A stretch of 64,000 nucleotides of DNA from Actinospineispora spinosispora DSM 44797 (GTDB taxonomy: Bacteria; Actinomycetota; Actinomycetes; Mycobacteriales; Pseudonocardiaceae). The position numbers and the translations under genes were made by a program. Below are positions 16,207 through 24,719 of the stretch, in pieces (position 1 is the first letter of the stretch; each line of letters opens with the position of its first letter). The stretch lies in assembly GCF_000429025.1 (NCBI RefSeq), contig NZ_AUBB01000024.1, forward strand, positions 124,001 through 188,000, in the 5' to 3' direction. The notes beneath the pieces were generated by a model. The model saw only the letters and a program-made list of their open reading frames with translations. It made no database searches and was not told the origin of the DNA.

Positions 16207-17712
16207 ATGGACACCGAGCTGAGGAACCGGGTGGGTGTCGATTGGCTGCCGCCGGCGGGTGGCGGCTGGGATGCACTCGAGGATCCGTCCTTCGGGACCG
16301 TCTTCGGTCGCGTGCCGCACAGCGGTCCCGAGGACGTCGACGCCGCCGTCGCCGCCGCGCGGAAGACGGTTGATCGTGGCCACTGGGCGGCTACGCCGCC
16401 CTGGCAGCGGGCCGGTTTCCTGCGGCGCATCGCCGAACGCCTGGACGCGATCGCCCCGGAGCTCACCGCCGCGCTGGTGCGTGACACCGGGACCGCCGCG
16501 CGGCTGTGCGGCGCGGTTCACGTGTTGGGGCCGGTCGCGCACCTGCGGGAGTTCGCCGGGATGCACGCGCTGCTCGCGCCGGTGGAGCGTGAGCCGTCCA
16601 ACCCGTCGGGAACCGGCAGGTGGACGATCCGGCGGGACCCGGTGGGAGTCGTCGCCGGACTGCTCCCGCACAGCTTCTCCGTGCGGTCGGCGGTGTGGAA
16701 GTTCGCGCCGGCGATGCTGGCCGGTAACACAGTCGTGCTGAAGGCGCCGAGGCTGGCACCCCTCGGCGTCCACGAGCTGGCTCGAGCGGCGGAAGAGGTC
16801 GGTCTGCCACCCGGTGTGCTGAACGTGGTGCACGGGGGAGTCGACGCTGGCCGCGCGCTCGTCGGCCACCCCGACGTGGACTTCGTGTCGTTCACCGGTA
16901 GCTCGGCGGCCGGGCGTGAGGTCATGGCTGCGGCCGCGTCGGGACTGACGCCGGTGTTGATGGAGCTGGGGGGCAAGACGCCGGCGGTCCTGCTCGACGA
17001 CGTCGACGTCGAGTGGGCGACGCGAGCGGTGATGTTCTCATCGGTGATCGGCTCGGGGCAGGGCTGCGTCGCGGTCACCCGGATGCTCGTTCCGGCCTCC
17101 CGCTACGCCGAGGTCCTCGACGTCGCTGTTCGCTACGCGCGGGACGTCGTGGTCGGGCCGGCCGGCGAGGAGGGCACCGACGCCGGGCCCCTGATCAGCC
17201 GCGCCCACCGGCGCAAGGTCGAGGAGTTCATCGCGACCGGTGTCGCCGAGGGTGCCCGGCTGCTGGCCGGCGGCGGGCGGCCGGACGGCGTGCCGGAAGG
17301 GGGCCACTACCTGTCCCCGGCCCTGTTCGGCGACGTCACCCCGGACATGACGATCTACCAGGAGGAGATCCCCGGCCCGGTGCTCGTCGTCGTGCCGTAC
17401 CGGGACGACGACGAGGCCATCCGGCTGGCCAACGACTCCCGCTACGGCCTGGCGGCGTCGGTGTGGGGTGCCGACCCGGACCGGGCCCGCGGCGTTGCCG
17501 CGCGGCTGCGCGCCGGGCTCGTCTGGATCAACGAAGCGGGTGTGATGGACGTGGCGCTCGCCCCGCTGGCCGGCCGGGGCGACAGCGGGGTCGGAGCGGA
17601 ACTGGGGCCGGAAGGTCTGCTGGCCTACACGTTGCCCAAGAGCACCTGGCACGCCGGGGCCGCGCGACGCGACGGCGGCGCCCGGGTGGAATCTGTGAGG
17701 GAGTCGGGATGA
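16207..17712 (+). CDS. Aldehyde dehydrogenase family protein
   Basis: A 501-residue NAD(P)-dependent dehydrogenase fold. The catalytic Cys is in SGQGCVAVTRML and the general-base Glu in MELGGKTP; the EEIPGPVL segment is normal. The usual PWNFP motif, which supplies the oxyanion-hole Asn, is replaced by PHSFS. The C-terminal K-Q-S-G signature is also altered (RGDSGVG). These changes may tune the substrate or reduce normal activity. It lies 32 bp after the SDR and overlaps the ferredoxin start (ATGA). Confidence 0.85.
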   Translation: MDTELRNRVGVDWLPPAGGGWDALEDPSFGTVFGRVPHSGPEDVDAAVAAARKTVDRGHWAATPPWQRAGFLRRIAERLDAIAPELTAALVRDTGTAARLCGAVHVLGPVAHLREFAGMHALLAPVEREPSNPSGTGRWTIRRDPVGVVAGLLPHSFSVRSAVWKFAPAMLAGNTVVLKAPRLAPLGVHELARAAEEVGLPPGVLNVVHGGVDAGRALVGHPDVDFVSFTGSSAAGREVMAAAASGLTPVLMELGGKTPAVLLDDVDVEWATRAVMFSSVIGSGQGCVAVTRMLVPASRYAEVLDVAVRYARDVVVGPAGEEGTDAGPLISRAHRRKVEEFIATGVAEGARLLAGGGRPDGVPEGGHYLSPALFGDVTPDMTIYQEEIPGPVLVVVPYRDDDEAIRLANDSRYGLAASVWGADPDRARGVAARLRAGLVWINEAGVMDVALAPLAGRGDSGVGAELGPEGLLAYTLPKSTWHAGAARRDGGARVESVRESG

Positions 17713-17909
17713 GTACACACCTGCGGATCGACCGAGGTGCCTGCGCGGGGCACGGGCTCTGCTACGGCACCGCCCCCGACCTGCTGGACAGCGACGAACA
17801 GGGCGACCCGGTCCTGCTCACCGAGCCGGTACCGGACGACCTGCTCGACGACGCCGACCAGGTCGTCGAGATGTGTCCGGAACGTGCGCTGACCATCGAG
17901 CGGGACTGA
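17709..17909 (+). CDS. 3Fe-4S ferredoxin (P450-type)
   Basis: A 66-residue ferredoxin with cysteines 12, 18 and 56 in CAGHGLC and MCPERAL. The middle ligand position of a 4Fe-4S site is occupied by Gly/His, which is typical of the 3Fe-4S ferredoxins that serve actinobacterial P450s. It is embedded between the aldehyde dehydrogenase and a reductase, with a four-base overlap upstream. It probably donates electrons to one or both P450s in the cluster. Confidence 0.9.
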   Translation: MSTHLRIDRGACAGHGLCYGTAPDLLDSDEQGDPVLLTEPVPDDLLDDADQVVEMCPERALTIERD

Positions 17910-17916
17910 GCCCGGG

Positions 17917-18861
17917 GTGGAAGCCGAATTCGATGTCGTCGTCCGTGCGCGGGACGAGCTCGCGGACGGTGTCGTGGCGTTGGAGCTGGAGCGCACCGAC
18001 GGCGCCGAGATGCCGCACTGGCGGCCGGGTGCCCATCTGGACCTGGTGCTCACCGACGACCTGATCCGCCAGTACTCGCTGTGTGGTGATCCGGCCGACC
18101 GCACGATGCTGCGGGTCGCCGTGCTGCGCGAGGCCGACGGACGAGGTGGTTCCGCCCACGTCCACGACCAGGTCGGCATCGGGCAGAAGCTGCGTGTGCG
18201 GGGGCCGCGTAACCACTTCGCGCTGGAGCCCTCGGACAGCTACCTGTTCATTGCCGGCGGCATCGGCATCACCCCGATCCTGCCGATGATCCGGGCGTGC
18301 GAGGACGACGGAGCGCGGTGGCGGTTGGTCTACGGGGGGCGTCGACGTGCCTCGATGGCGTTCCGCGACGAGCTGCAGCGCGAGTTCGGTCAGCGGGTCA
18401 CCCTGTGGCCTCAGGACGAGCGCGGGCTGATCGAGCTCGCCGGGGTCGTGGATGCCGCCGCCGAGGGCACGTCGGTCTACTGCTGTGGTCCGGAAGCGTT
18501 GATCGCGGCGACCGAGGCGGTGTGCCGAGAGCGTCCGGGCGTGACGGTGTACGTCGAGCGGTTCGCGCCGAAGGACCAGGCCGTCGGTGAGTCCGGTTCG
18601 TTCGAGGTGGAGCTGGCCCGCAGCGGCCGGACGATCACCGTCGCGGCCGGGGTGAGCATCGTGGACGCGCTGGCCGAGCACGACGTCCAGGTCGACACGT
18701 CCTGCAGGGAAGGGACCTGCGGGACGTGTGAGACGGCCGTGCTGAGCGGCGTTCCGGACCATCGAGATTCGCTGCTCACCGAGGAGGAACGGGCCGAGAA
18801 CGATGTCATGTTCGTCTGCGTGTCCCGGTGTCGGTCCGGCAGGCTCGTTCTCGATCTGTGA
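17917..18861 (+). CDS. Phthalate dioxygenase reductase-type oxidoreductase (FMN, NAD, 2Fe-2S)
   Basis: A 314-residue class IA reductase. Domains in order are the flavin-binding barrel (RQYSLCGDP), the nucleotide-binding domain (YLFIAGGIGITPILPMI and YCCGPEAL) and a C-terminal plant-type 2Fe-2S ferredoxin (CREGTCGTCE with a further Cys in FVCVSR). This architecture transfers electrons from NAD(P)H to an oxygenase in one chain. The GTG start follows the ferredoxin by 7 bp. The Rieske oxygenase at 18981 is the natural partner. Confidence 0.92.
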   Translation: MEAEFDVVVRARDELADGVVALELERTDGAEMPHWRPGAHLDLVLTDDLIRQYSLCGDPADRTMLRVAVLREADGRGGSAHVHDQVGIGQKLRVRGPRNHFALEPSDSYLFIAGGIGITPILPMIRACEDDGARWRLVYGGRRRASMAFRDELQREFGQRVTLWPQDERGLIELAGVVDAAAEGTSVYCCGPEALIAATEAVCRERPGVTVYVERFAPKDQAVGESGSFEVELARSGRTITVAAGVSIVDALAEHDVQVDTSCREGTCGTCETAVLSGVPDHRDSLLTEEERAENDVMFVCVSRCRSGRLVLDL

Positions 18862-18884
18862 GCCGTCGGAGGCTGGCATTAATT

Positions 18885-18901
18885 GCCTAAAAGCGTTAGA
18901 C
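18885..18901. promoter_or_regulatory. 17-bp operator motif, copy 2 (GCCTAAAAGCGTTAGAC)
   Basis: This matches ACCTAA-N5-TTAGGT with changes only at the outer bases, and lies 80 bp before the Rieske start at 18981. Confidence 0.55.
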
Positions 18902-18980
18902 TAATTTGCATATCGCACAGAGAAATGGCGATGCGGGTTTTGCCTGTTGGTCCAGCGGTGAACTCGTCGAGGAGGACGTA

Positions 18981-20192
18981 ATGACAAGCTCGATCGCGCC
19001 CCGCGAGACCAGGATTCGGCGAGCACTCGATCATCTTCGGAACGAGACGACCGACGAGTACGACCGGATCACCGGGTTCCGAGCAACGGACTTCACCGAT
19101 CCGGTGATCGCGGCGAGGGAACGTGACCTGGTGTTCGGCAGGGTGCCCTCGATCGTGGCGCACAGTTCGGAGCTGCCCAAGGCCGGCGACTTCATGACCC
19201 TGCAGCTGCCGCGTAACAAGGTCATCATCGTGCGCCAGCGAGACGGCGGGTCGAAGGTGTTCGTCAACCTCTGCCGGCACCGGGGCGCCTTGCTCGAAGA
19301 ACAGGAGAAGGGGCGCTGCAGGCTGTTCTCCTGCGGTTACCACCGCTGGTCCTACGACACCAACGGTGAGTTGCGCACGGTGACCCGGGGCTCCACCTTC
19401 GGTGAGATCGACCGGTCCCGGTACGGGCTCATCGAGCTACCGAGCCAGGAGCGGCACGGGTTCATCTGGGTCGTCGACGACGCGGACGCGACGATCGACG
19501 TCGCCGACTGGCTGGGCCCGGAGATGGACGACGCGCTGTCCCAGTACGGCCTCCAGGACATGGTCGCGTTCCAGGCCGAGGGTTTCGACGAACCGGTCAA
19601 CTGGAAGATCATGCAGGATGCGTTCCTGGACGGCTACCACATCCAGTACGCGCACCCGAACACGGCGGCGAAGCACGTGCACACCAACGTGCAGGCCTTC
19701 GAGGACTGGGGGCGGCACTGCCGCTTCATCGCCCCTCGCAAGACCATCGATCGGTGGATCGATGAGGACCCGGGTGACCTCAGCCTGGCCAAGCACGTCA
19801 TCGAGACCCACTTCCTCATGCCGAACAGCACGCTGCTGCGTCAACCCGACCATTTCCAGCTGCTCACCTTCCGCCCACACCCGAAGGATCCCGGTTGGTC
19901 CCGCATGGAGATGCGGCTGATCGTGCCCAGGTGCGAGGTCAGCGGGATGGACGAGGGAACCTGGTCGAAGATCTGGGCCAAGAACTGGAAGATCCTGCTC
20001 GCGGTTCTGCACGAGGAGGACTTCCCGCTGCTGCGTGGTTCGCAGGCCGGGATGGAGAGCGCGAGCGCGGGCCCCATGCTGCTGGGTCGCAACGAGGTCG
20101 CCAACCACGTGTTCCACCGCGAGCTGCACCGTCTCGTGAGCCCGGCCGATGAAGCGGACCGCGCGGTCGATGGAGCCGACGATCGCTGCTGA
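18981..20192 (+). CDS. Rieske non-haem iron oxygenase, alpha subunit
   Basis: A 403-residue oxygenase. The Rieske site is CRHRGALL with CGYHRWSYD, and the iron site is in MQDAFLDGYHIQYAHPNT. The start at 18981 has AGGAGG 12 bp upstream and sits downstream of operator copy 2, so it begins its own transcript. It resembles the oxygenase at 7280 but is clearly divergent. The reductase at 17917 is its likely electron donor. Ring hydroxylation or O-demethylation of a large substrate is expected. Confidence 0.9.
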   Translation: MTSSIAPRETRIRRALDHLRNETTDEYDRITGFRATDFTDPVIAARERDLVFGRVPSIVAHSSELPKAGDFMTLQLPRNKVIIVRQRDGGSKVFVNLCRHRGALLEEQEKGRCRLFSCGYHRWSYDTNGELRTVTRGSTFGEIDRSRYGLIELPSQERHGFIWVVDDADATIDVADWLGPEMDDALSQYGLQDMVAFQAEGFDEPVNWKIMQDAFLDGYHIQYAHPNTAAKHVHTNVQAFEDWGRHCRFIAPRKTIDRWIDEDPGDLSLAKHVIETHFLMPNSTLLRQPDHFQLLTFRPHPKDPGWSRMEMRLIVPRCEVSGMDEGTWSKIWAKNWKILLAVLHEEDFPLLRGSQAGMESASAGPMLLGRNEVANHVFHRELHRLVSPADEADRAVDGADDRC

Positions 20193-20216
20193 GGTACCCG
20201 GCGTCGCACCGCGGCG

Positions 20217-21212
20217 ATGCACACCACCACGAACCCGACGACGTGCCCGTGGAGCGACGAGGTGATCACCTACACCTGGTACGGCGAGCTGCCGGCCGAC
20301 CATGTCGACGAGCTGCGGCGGATGCTGCGCGACTCGGCCGTGGAGGACGACGAGGCGGGCTTCCCCAAGATCACCGTCGACGGGCCGTACCCCGCCGGCT
20401 GCGCTCACCTGCTGGTGTGGCTGGTGCCCGACGAACGGCCCGGCGCCGGCGCCCCCACCGAACGTCCCCGGCCGATACTGGCTGCCTACCTCAGGGTCGA
20501 GCCCGAAGACGGTGTCGGTTTCGTCCGGTTCGTGGTTCGTCCTGAGCTGCGCTCCAAGGGCATCGCCACGCTGTTGTTCGAGCAGCTCGGGTTCGACCTG
20601 ACCGCTCCGGACGGCTGGGCGGGAACGGGCGTGTCCGCGCTGTACACCTGGGCCAGGGGTGACCACCCGGCCGCCGACCGCATCTCGTCGCGGTTCTCCG
20701 GCGGCGGGGTGCGTCGCACGCATCGTGAGTGGCAGCTGCTGGCGCCGCTGCGCGGCGACGCGACCCGGCATCCCGACGGCGCCGACGTGCGGCCGTTCGA
20801 ACCCGGGACCGACGGTGAGTCCTTGGCGGTGTTGCGTTCGAGGTGCGCGCGGGCCGCGCCGGACCGAGAGGTGCCACCGGAGCTCTTCGTTTTCGTGGCA
20901 CCGGGCACTGACGGGCTTCGTGGCGCGGTCTCGGTGGACCCGGATGCCGGCCAGCGAACCGACTTCGGCACGGCGGGCCGGATCGCGGAGATCCTGGTGG
21001 ACCCCGACCACGCCGACGGCCCGGTCCGGCCGAGCCTGCTGGGCCGGGGCCTGGACTGTCTGCGTGAGAAGGGTCTGCGGGTCGCCGGGATCACCGTGGA
21101 CTCCGCGGACCGGGAGCTGGTCCGCGACTGCCGGTTGATCGGATTCATGCACGACCGCACGGACGCCGAGTACCGGGTCACTAGCGCCAGGAGCCCCCGC
21201 AATGCCACCTGA
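20217..21212 (+). CDS. GNAT-like acetyltransferase, two-domain
   Basis: A 331-residue protein with two GNAT-like halves. The first has the acetyl-CoA-binding segment RFVVRPELRSKGIATLLFEQL. The second, around residues 190-325, keeps a weaker IAEILVDPDHADGP segment and seems degenerate. The tandem layout recalls mycothiol synthase (MshD) but the identity is not established. It overlaps the next gene by 11 bp, so it is in an operon with the DUF35 and thiolase-like proteins. Its role in the pathway is unknown. Confidence 0.7.
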   Translation: MHTTTNPTTCPWSDEVITYTWYGELPADHVDELRRMLRDSAVEDDEAGFPKITVDGPYPAGCAHLLVWLVPDERPGAGAPTERPRPILAAYLRVEPEDGVGFVRFVVRPELRSKGIATLLFEQLGFDLTAPDGWAGTGVSALYTWARGDHPAADRISSRFSGGGVRRTHREWQLLAPLRGDATRHPDGADVRPFEPGTDGESLAVLRSRCARAAPDREVPPELFVFVAPGTDGLRGAVSVDPDAGQRTDFGTAGRIAEILVDPDHADGPVRPSLLGRGLDCLREKGLRVAGITVDSADRELVRDCRLIGFMHDRTDAEYRVTSARSPRNAT

Positions 21213-21945
21213 GATCCTCGGCTCGGTGCCGATCGGCCTCGCGGAGATCGTCGAGCGCCACGGCCGGGCGGTCGCCGAGGGCGACCAGCACGCCACGCTG
21301 AACGATTTCCGCCCGGATCGGATCGGCCAGCTCGTCGCCTCCGCGTCACTTCCCGAGCAGCTCGTCGGGTCCGAGGTCCTGCGGCTGACCGCCGAGCCGG
21401 ATGGCAAGGTCACCGCCCTCATCCGGTACACGGCGGCGGACGGCGAACGGATCGTGCTGCGGTCACGCTGGGTGGAGCTTGCCGAGGGATGGCGGGTCCA
21501 CCACGTACGCAACCTCCCGGAGACACCGCCGAGGCTGCCCGCCGAAGGCCCGGCCGACGACGGGCTGGACACACCTCACTGGGACGGGCTTCGTGCCGGT
21601 GAGCTGCGTATCCAGCGCTGCACGGCGTGCGGTGAGTGGATCTGGGCGCCCCGACCGATGTGCCCCGTGTGCCATAGCTTCGAGCTCGGCTGGCCCGCCG
21701 TCGCACCGAGGGGAGAGATCTACTCCTGGACCCGCACCTGGCAGCCGTTCGCGCCCCAGCTCAGCGGCCACCTCCCGTTCGTCGTGGTGGTGGTGGAGCT
21801 GGCGGAGGCAGGCGGTCGGCGACTCGTGGGCGTGCTGCGTGACGGGGAGAGCGCCGCGCTGCGTGTCGGCCAGCCGGTGAAGGGCGACTTCGACCCACCG
21901 CCGGATGAGCACGGTTGGCCACTGCTGCGCTGGCAGCTGGCATGA
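21202..21945 (+). CDS. DUF35 OB-fold/zinc-ribbon protein with N-terminal NTF2-like domain
   Basis: A 247-residue protein. Residues 1-105 look like an NTF2/SnoaL-type domain. From about 118 it has the DUF35 layout: a helix, a zinc ribbon (CTACGEWIWAPRPMCPVC) and an OB fold. DUF35 proteins bind and activate Ltp2-type thiolase-like aldolases in steroid side-chain degradation (ChsH2-Ltp2), where the N-terminal domain is a MaoC hydratase. Here a different domain occupies that place. It lies immediately before the Ltp2-like gene, so the two probably form a complex. Confidence 0.75.
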   Translation: MPPEILGSVPIGLAEIVERHGRAVAEGDQHATLNDFRPDRIGQLVASASLPEQLVGSEVLRLTAEPDGKVTALIRYTAADGERIVLRSRWVELAEGWRVHHVRNLPETPPRLPAEGPADDGLDTPHWDGLRAGELRIQRCTACGEWIWAPRPMCPVCHSFELGWPAVAPRGEIYSWTRTWQPFAPQLSGHLPFVVVVVELAEAGGRRLVGVLRDGESAALRVGQPVKGDFDPPPDEHGWPLLRWQLA

Positions 21946-21961
21946 GCAGGGGAACCAGACC

Positions 21962-23137
21962 ATGAGCGAGTCGAGGACGCTGCGCGGCAAAGCGGCCGTG
22001 GTCGGCGTCGGCAGCACGCCCTACTACAAACGCGGCACCGCGCCGGACACCTCGGCGCGGCTGATCCTGCGCGCCGCGCTCGCCGCCTGCAAGGACGCCG
22101 GAGCGGACCCCCGGAGCATCGACGGGTTCGTCTCCTACGCGGGCGACCTCAACGAAGGCCTGGCGATCGGCGCGGCGCTGGGCGTGCACGAGGTCCGCTA
22201 CACGACCCAGGTGTGGGGCGGCGGCGGAGGCGCGGTGGCCGCGGCCGTCAACGCGGCGGCGACCGCGGTGGCGACCGGCCAGGCCGACCGGGTCCTGGTG
22301 TACCGGGGCATCAGCGAGGTGGCGGACGGTCGCCAGAGCTATGGGAAGGGCCATTTCCCCCCGTTGCTGTCCGCGCACGGGGTGCTGACGCCCGCGCAGA
22401 TCTGTGCGCTGCGCACGCAGCGGATGCTCAGCGCGGACGCGGTACCCGCGTCGGCGATGGAGGCGCTCGTCCTCGCCGACTACCACCACGCCCAGCGCAA
22501 CCCCGACGCGGTCGCCTACGGCAGGCCGCTGACCCACGAGCAGTACCTGGACGCACGGATCGTGTCCGAGCCGTTCCGCCTCTACGACTGCTCCCGGGAG
22601 AACGACGGCGCCTCGGCGCTGCTGGTCACCTCGGCACAGTCGGTCGAGGAGTTCGCCGGGCAACCGGCGTACCTGCTCGGGGGAGTGCAGGGCGCCGGCC
22701 CGGACTGGTCGGAGTCGATCGAGAACATGGCGGCCTACAGCAGCGCCGGTTTCCACCCCGCGATGGTCGAGCGGCTCTGGGCGGAGGCGGCGATCAAACC
22801 GAGCGAGATCGACGTGGTCCAGGTGTACGAGAACTTCAGCGGCCCCGCGGTGGCCTCGCTGATCGACTTCGGTCTGTGCCCGACCGGGCCGGAGGCGGGC
22901 GCGTTCATGACGGTGCACAACCTGGTCGCACCGACGGGTCGGCTGCCGATCAACACGGCGGGCGGCAACCTTGCGGAGGGGTTCGTCCACGGCATCGGCC
23001 TGGCGGTCGAGGCGGTCCGCCAGATCCGGGAGAGCTCCACCAACCAGGTCCCGGGCGCGGACATCTCACTGCTGATCGGCGGCCCGATGGCCCCGCTGGT
23101 CAGCGCCACGGTATTCGGCTCGCACCGCACTCTCTGA
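21962..23137 (+). CDS. Thiolase-fold lipid-transfer protein, probable Ltp2-like retro-aldolase
   Basis: A 391-residue thiolase-fold protein without thiolase catalytic residues. The nucleophile-Cys position is a glycine run (QVWGGGGGAVAA), and the usual GHP histidine motif is GGNLAEGFVHG. VQVYENFSG carries the tyrosine that is conserved in Ltp2 aldolases. Such enzymes cleave a beta-hydroxyacyl-CoA into a ketone and a shorter CoA ester, and need a DUF35 partner, which is encoded directly upstream. The ATG at 21962 is 16 bp after that gene. The specific reaction is inference from family and context. Confidence 0.8.
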   Translation: MSESRTLRGKAAVVGVGSTPYYKRGTAPDTSARLILRAALAACKDAGADPRSIDGFVSYAGDLNEGLAIGAALGVHEVRYTTQVWGGGGGAVAAAVNAAATAVATGQADRVLVYRGISEVADGRQSYGKGHFPPLLSAHGVLTPAQICALRTQRMLSADAVPASAMEALVLADYHHAQRNPDAVAYGRPLTHEQYLDARIVSEPFRLYDCSRENDGASALLVTSAQSVEEFAGQPAYLLGGVQGAGPDWSESIENMAAYSSAGFHPAMVERLWAEAAIKPSEIDVVQVYENFSGPAVASLIDFGLCPTGPEAGAFMTVHNLVAPTGRLPINTAGGNLAEGFVHGIGLAVEAVRQIRESSTNQVPGADISLLIGGPMAPLVSATVFGSHRTL

Positions 23138-23170
23138 CCGACAAGCTCCCTCCCACCACACGAGGTAGAC

Positions 23171-24694
23171 ATGACGACATCAGCGGCATCGGCGCTCAAC
23201 TGGTGGGCGCGGACCAAGGGCGACCAGACCGCGATCGTCTGTGGCCCCGACCAGCTGGACTACCGGACGCTGCGCAACTGGTCGGGCCGGGTGGCGCGCC
23301 GGCTCGCCGAGGACGGTGTGCGACCCAGCGACCGGGTGGCGGTGCTCGGCGGCAACAGCCTGGACTGGGTGGCCTCGGCCTACGGCGTCATCAAGGCCGG
23401 CGGAGTCCTGGTCCCGCTCAACCCTCGGTTGGTCGCGGTCGAGCTGCACAAGTTCCTCGTCGAGTCCGGAGCCTCCGCCGTGCTGGTGGAGGCACCACAC
23501 CGGGCCGCCGTCGACCGGGCCGTCGAACTCGGAGCCGACGTTCGAGTTGTGGACTTCGACGTGGTCGCCGGCCTGCGCGAGGGCGAGGACGACGAGTTCC
23601 GCATCGACCGGGAACCGGACGAGCCGGTCGCCATCCTGTTCACCAGCGGTTCCACCGGCCTGTCGAAGGGCGTCGTCTGTACGAACCGGACCCTGCTGGA
23701 CATCGTCTTCGAGGCGTCACTGGTGGAGGAGGGGCTGCGGCCGGGCGCTCGAAGCCTGCTGCTGCTCCCGCTGTGCTTCACCCCCGGCCTCGTCTGGGGA
23801 CTGATCATGACGACCGTCCTCGGCGGAACACTGGTCGTCGAGCCCGACCTGAACGCCTCCCGCGCGGTCAGGCGCCTCGACGAGTTCGACATCCAGGTGC
23901 TCTTCGGCGTACCGCTCATCTACGACGTGATGGCGAAAGCCCCCGAGTTCGCGACGGCGGACCTCTCACACCTGAAGACCGCGGTGGTCGGCGGCGCCGC
24001 CGTCCCGCTGCCGTTGCTGAAAGCGTGGGGCGACAAGGGGGTGAAGCTGCGCCAGATCTACGGCATGACCGAGGTCGGCGGCATCGCCACCGCCACCTGG
24101 CCGAGCGAGGCGGAGCAGCACCCCGACTCGTGCGGGAGCGGGTCGGTGTTCACCGACCTGTTGGTGGTCCGCGAGGACGGCACCGAGTGCGATCCGGGAG
24201 AGGCCGGCCAGATCCTGATGCGCGGCCCCGGCATGACCATCGGCTACTGGGAGGACCAGGAGTCGACCGAGCAGGCACTGCGCGGCGGATGGCTGCACAG
24301 CGGCGATCTCGGCGTCCGCGACGAGGCAGGACGGCTCAGGTTCGTCGACCGGCTCAAGGACCTGATCATCTCCGGCGGGATCAACATCTCCCCCGTCGAG
24401 ATCGAGGCGGTCATCGCCCGGATACCCAACGTGGCCGAGGTCGCCGTGATCGCCGCGCCCGACGAGCGGTTCGGGGAGACACCCGCCGCGATCGTGAGCC
24501 GTAGCGGCCCGCTCGACACCGACCAGATCATCCAGCAGTGCCGCGACGAGCTCGCGGACTACAAGGTGCCCAGATACGTGGTGCTGCGGGAGGACCCGCT
24601 GCCCCGGCTGCCGAGCGGCAAGCTCTCCAAACGCGACATCCGCGCCGAGTACGCCGACGTCACAGCTCGTTTCCAGAAGATCACAAGCCCGTGA
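23171..24694 (+). CDS. Acyl-CoA synthetase (AMP-binding)
   Basis: A 507-residue ANL ligase, paralogous to the one at 676. It has TSGSTGLSKGVVCTNR, the YGMTEVGG motif, the GGWLHSGDLG segment, RLKDLIISGGINISPVEIE and the C-terminal catalytic lysine in LPSGKLSKRD. It lies 33 bp after the Ltp2-like gene and 25 bp before the aldehyde dehydrogenase, and so belongs to the same transcript. It probably activates an acid product of the pathway, complementing the first ligase. Confidence 0.9.
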   Translation: MTTSAASALNWWARTKGDQTAIVCGPDQLDYRTLRNWSGRVARRLAEDGVRPSDRVAVLGGNSLDWVASAYGVIKAGGVLVPLNPRLVAVELHKFLVESGASAVLVEAPHRAAVDRAVELGADVRVVDFDVVAGLREGEDDEFRIDREPDEPVAILFTSGSTGLSKGVVCTNRTLLDIVFEASLVEEGLRPGARSLLLLPLCFTPGLVWGLIMTTVLGGTLVVEPDLNASRAVRRLDEFDIQVLFGVPLIYDVMAKAPEFATADLSHLKTAVVGGAAVPLPLLKAWGDKGVKLRQIYGMTEVGGIATATWPSEAEQHPDSCGSGSVFTDLLVVREDGTECDPGEAGQILMRGPGMTIGYWEDQESTEQALRGGWLHSGDLGVRDEAGRLRFVDRLKDLIISGGINISPVEIEAVIARIPNVAEVAVIAAPDERFGETPAAIVSRSGPLDTDQIIQQCRDELADYKVPRYVVLREDPLPRLPSGKLSKRDIRAEYADVTARFQKITSP

Positions 24695-24719
24695 GGGTAT
24701 TTCTCGGGAGGCATCGTCC

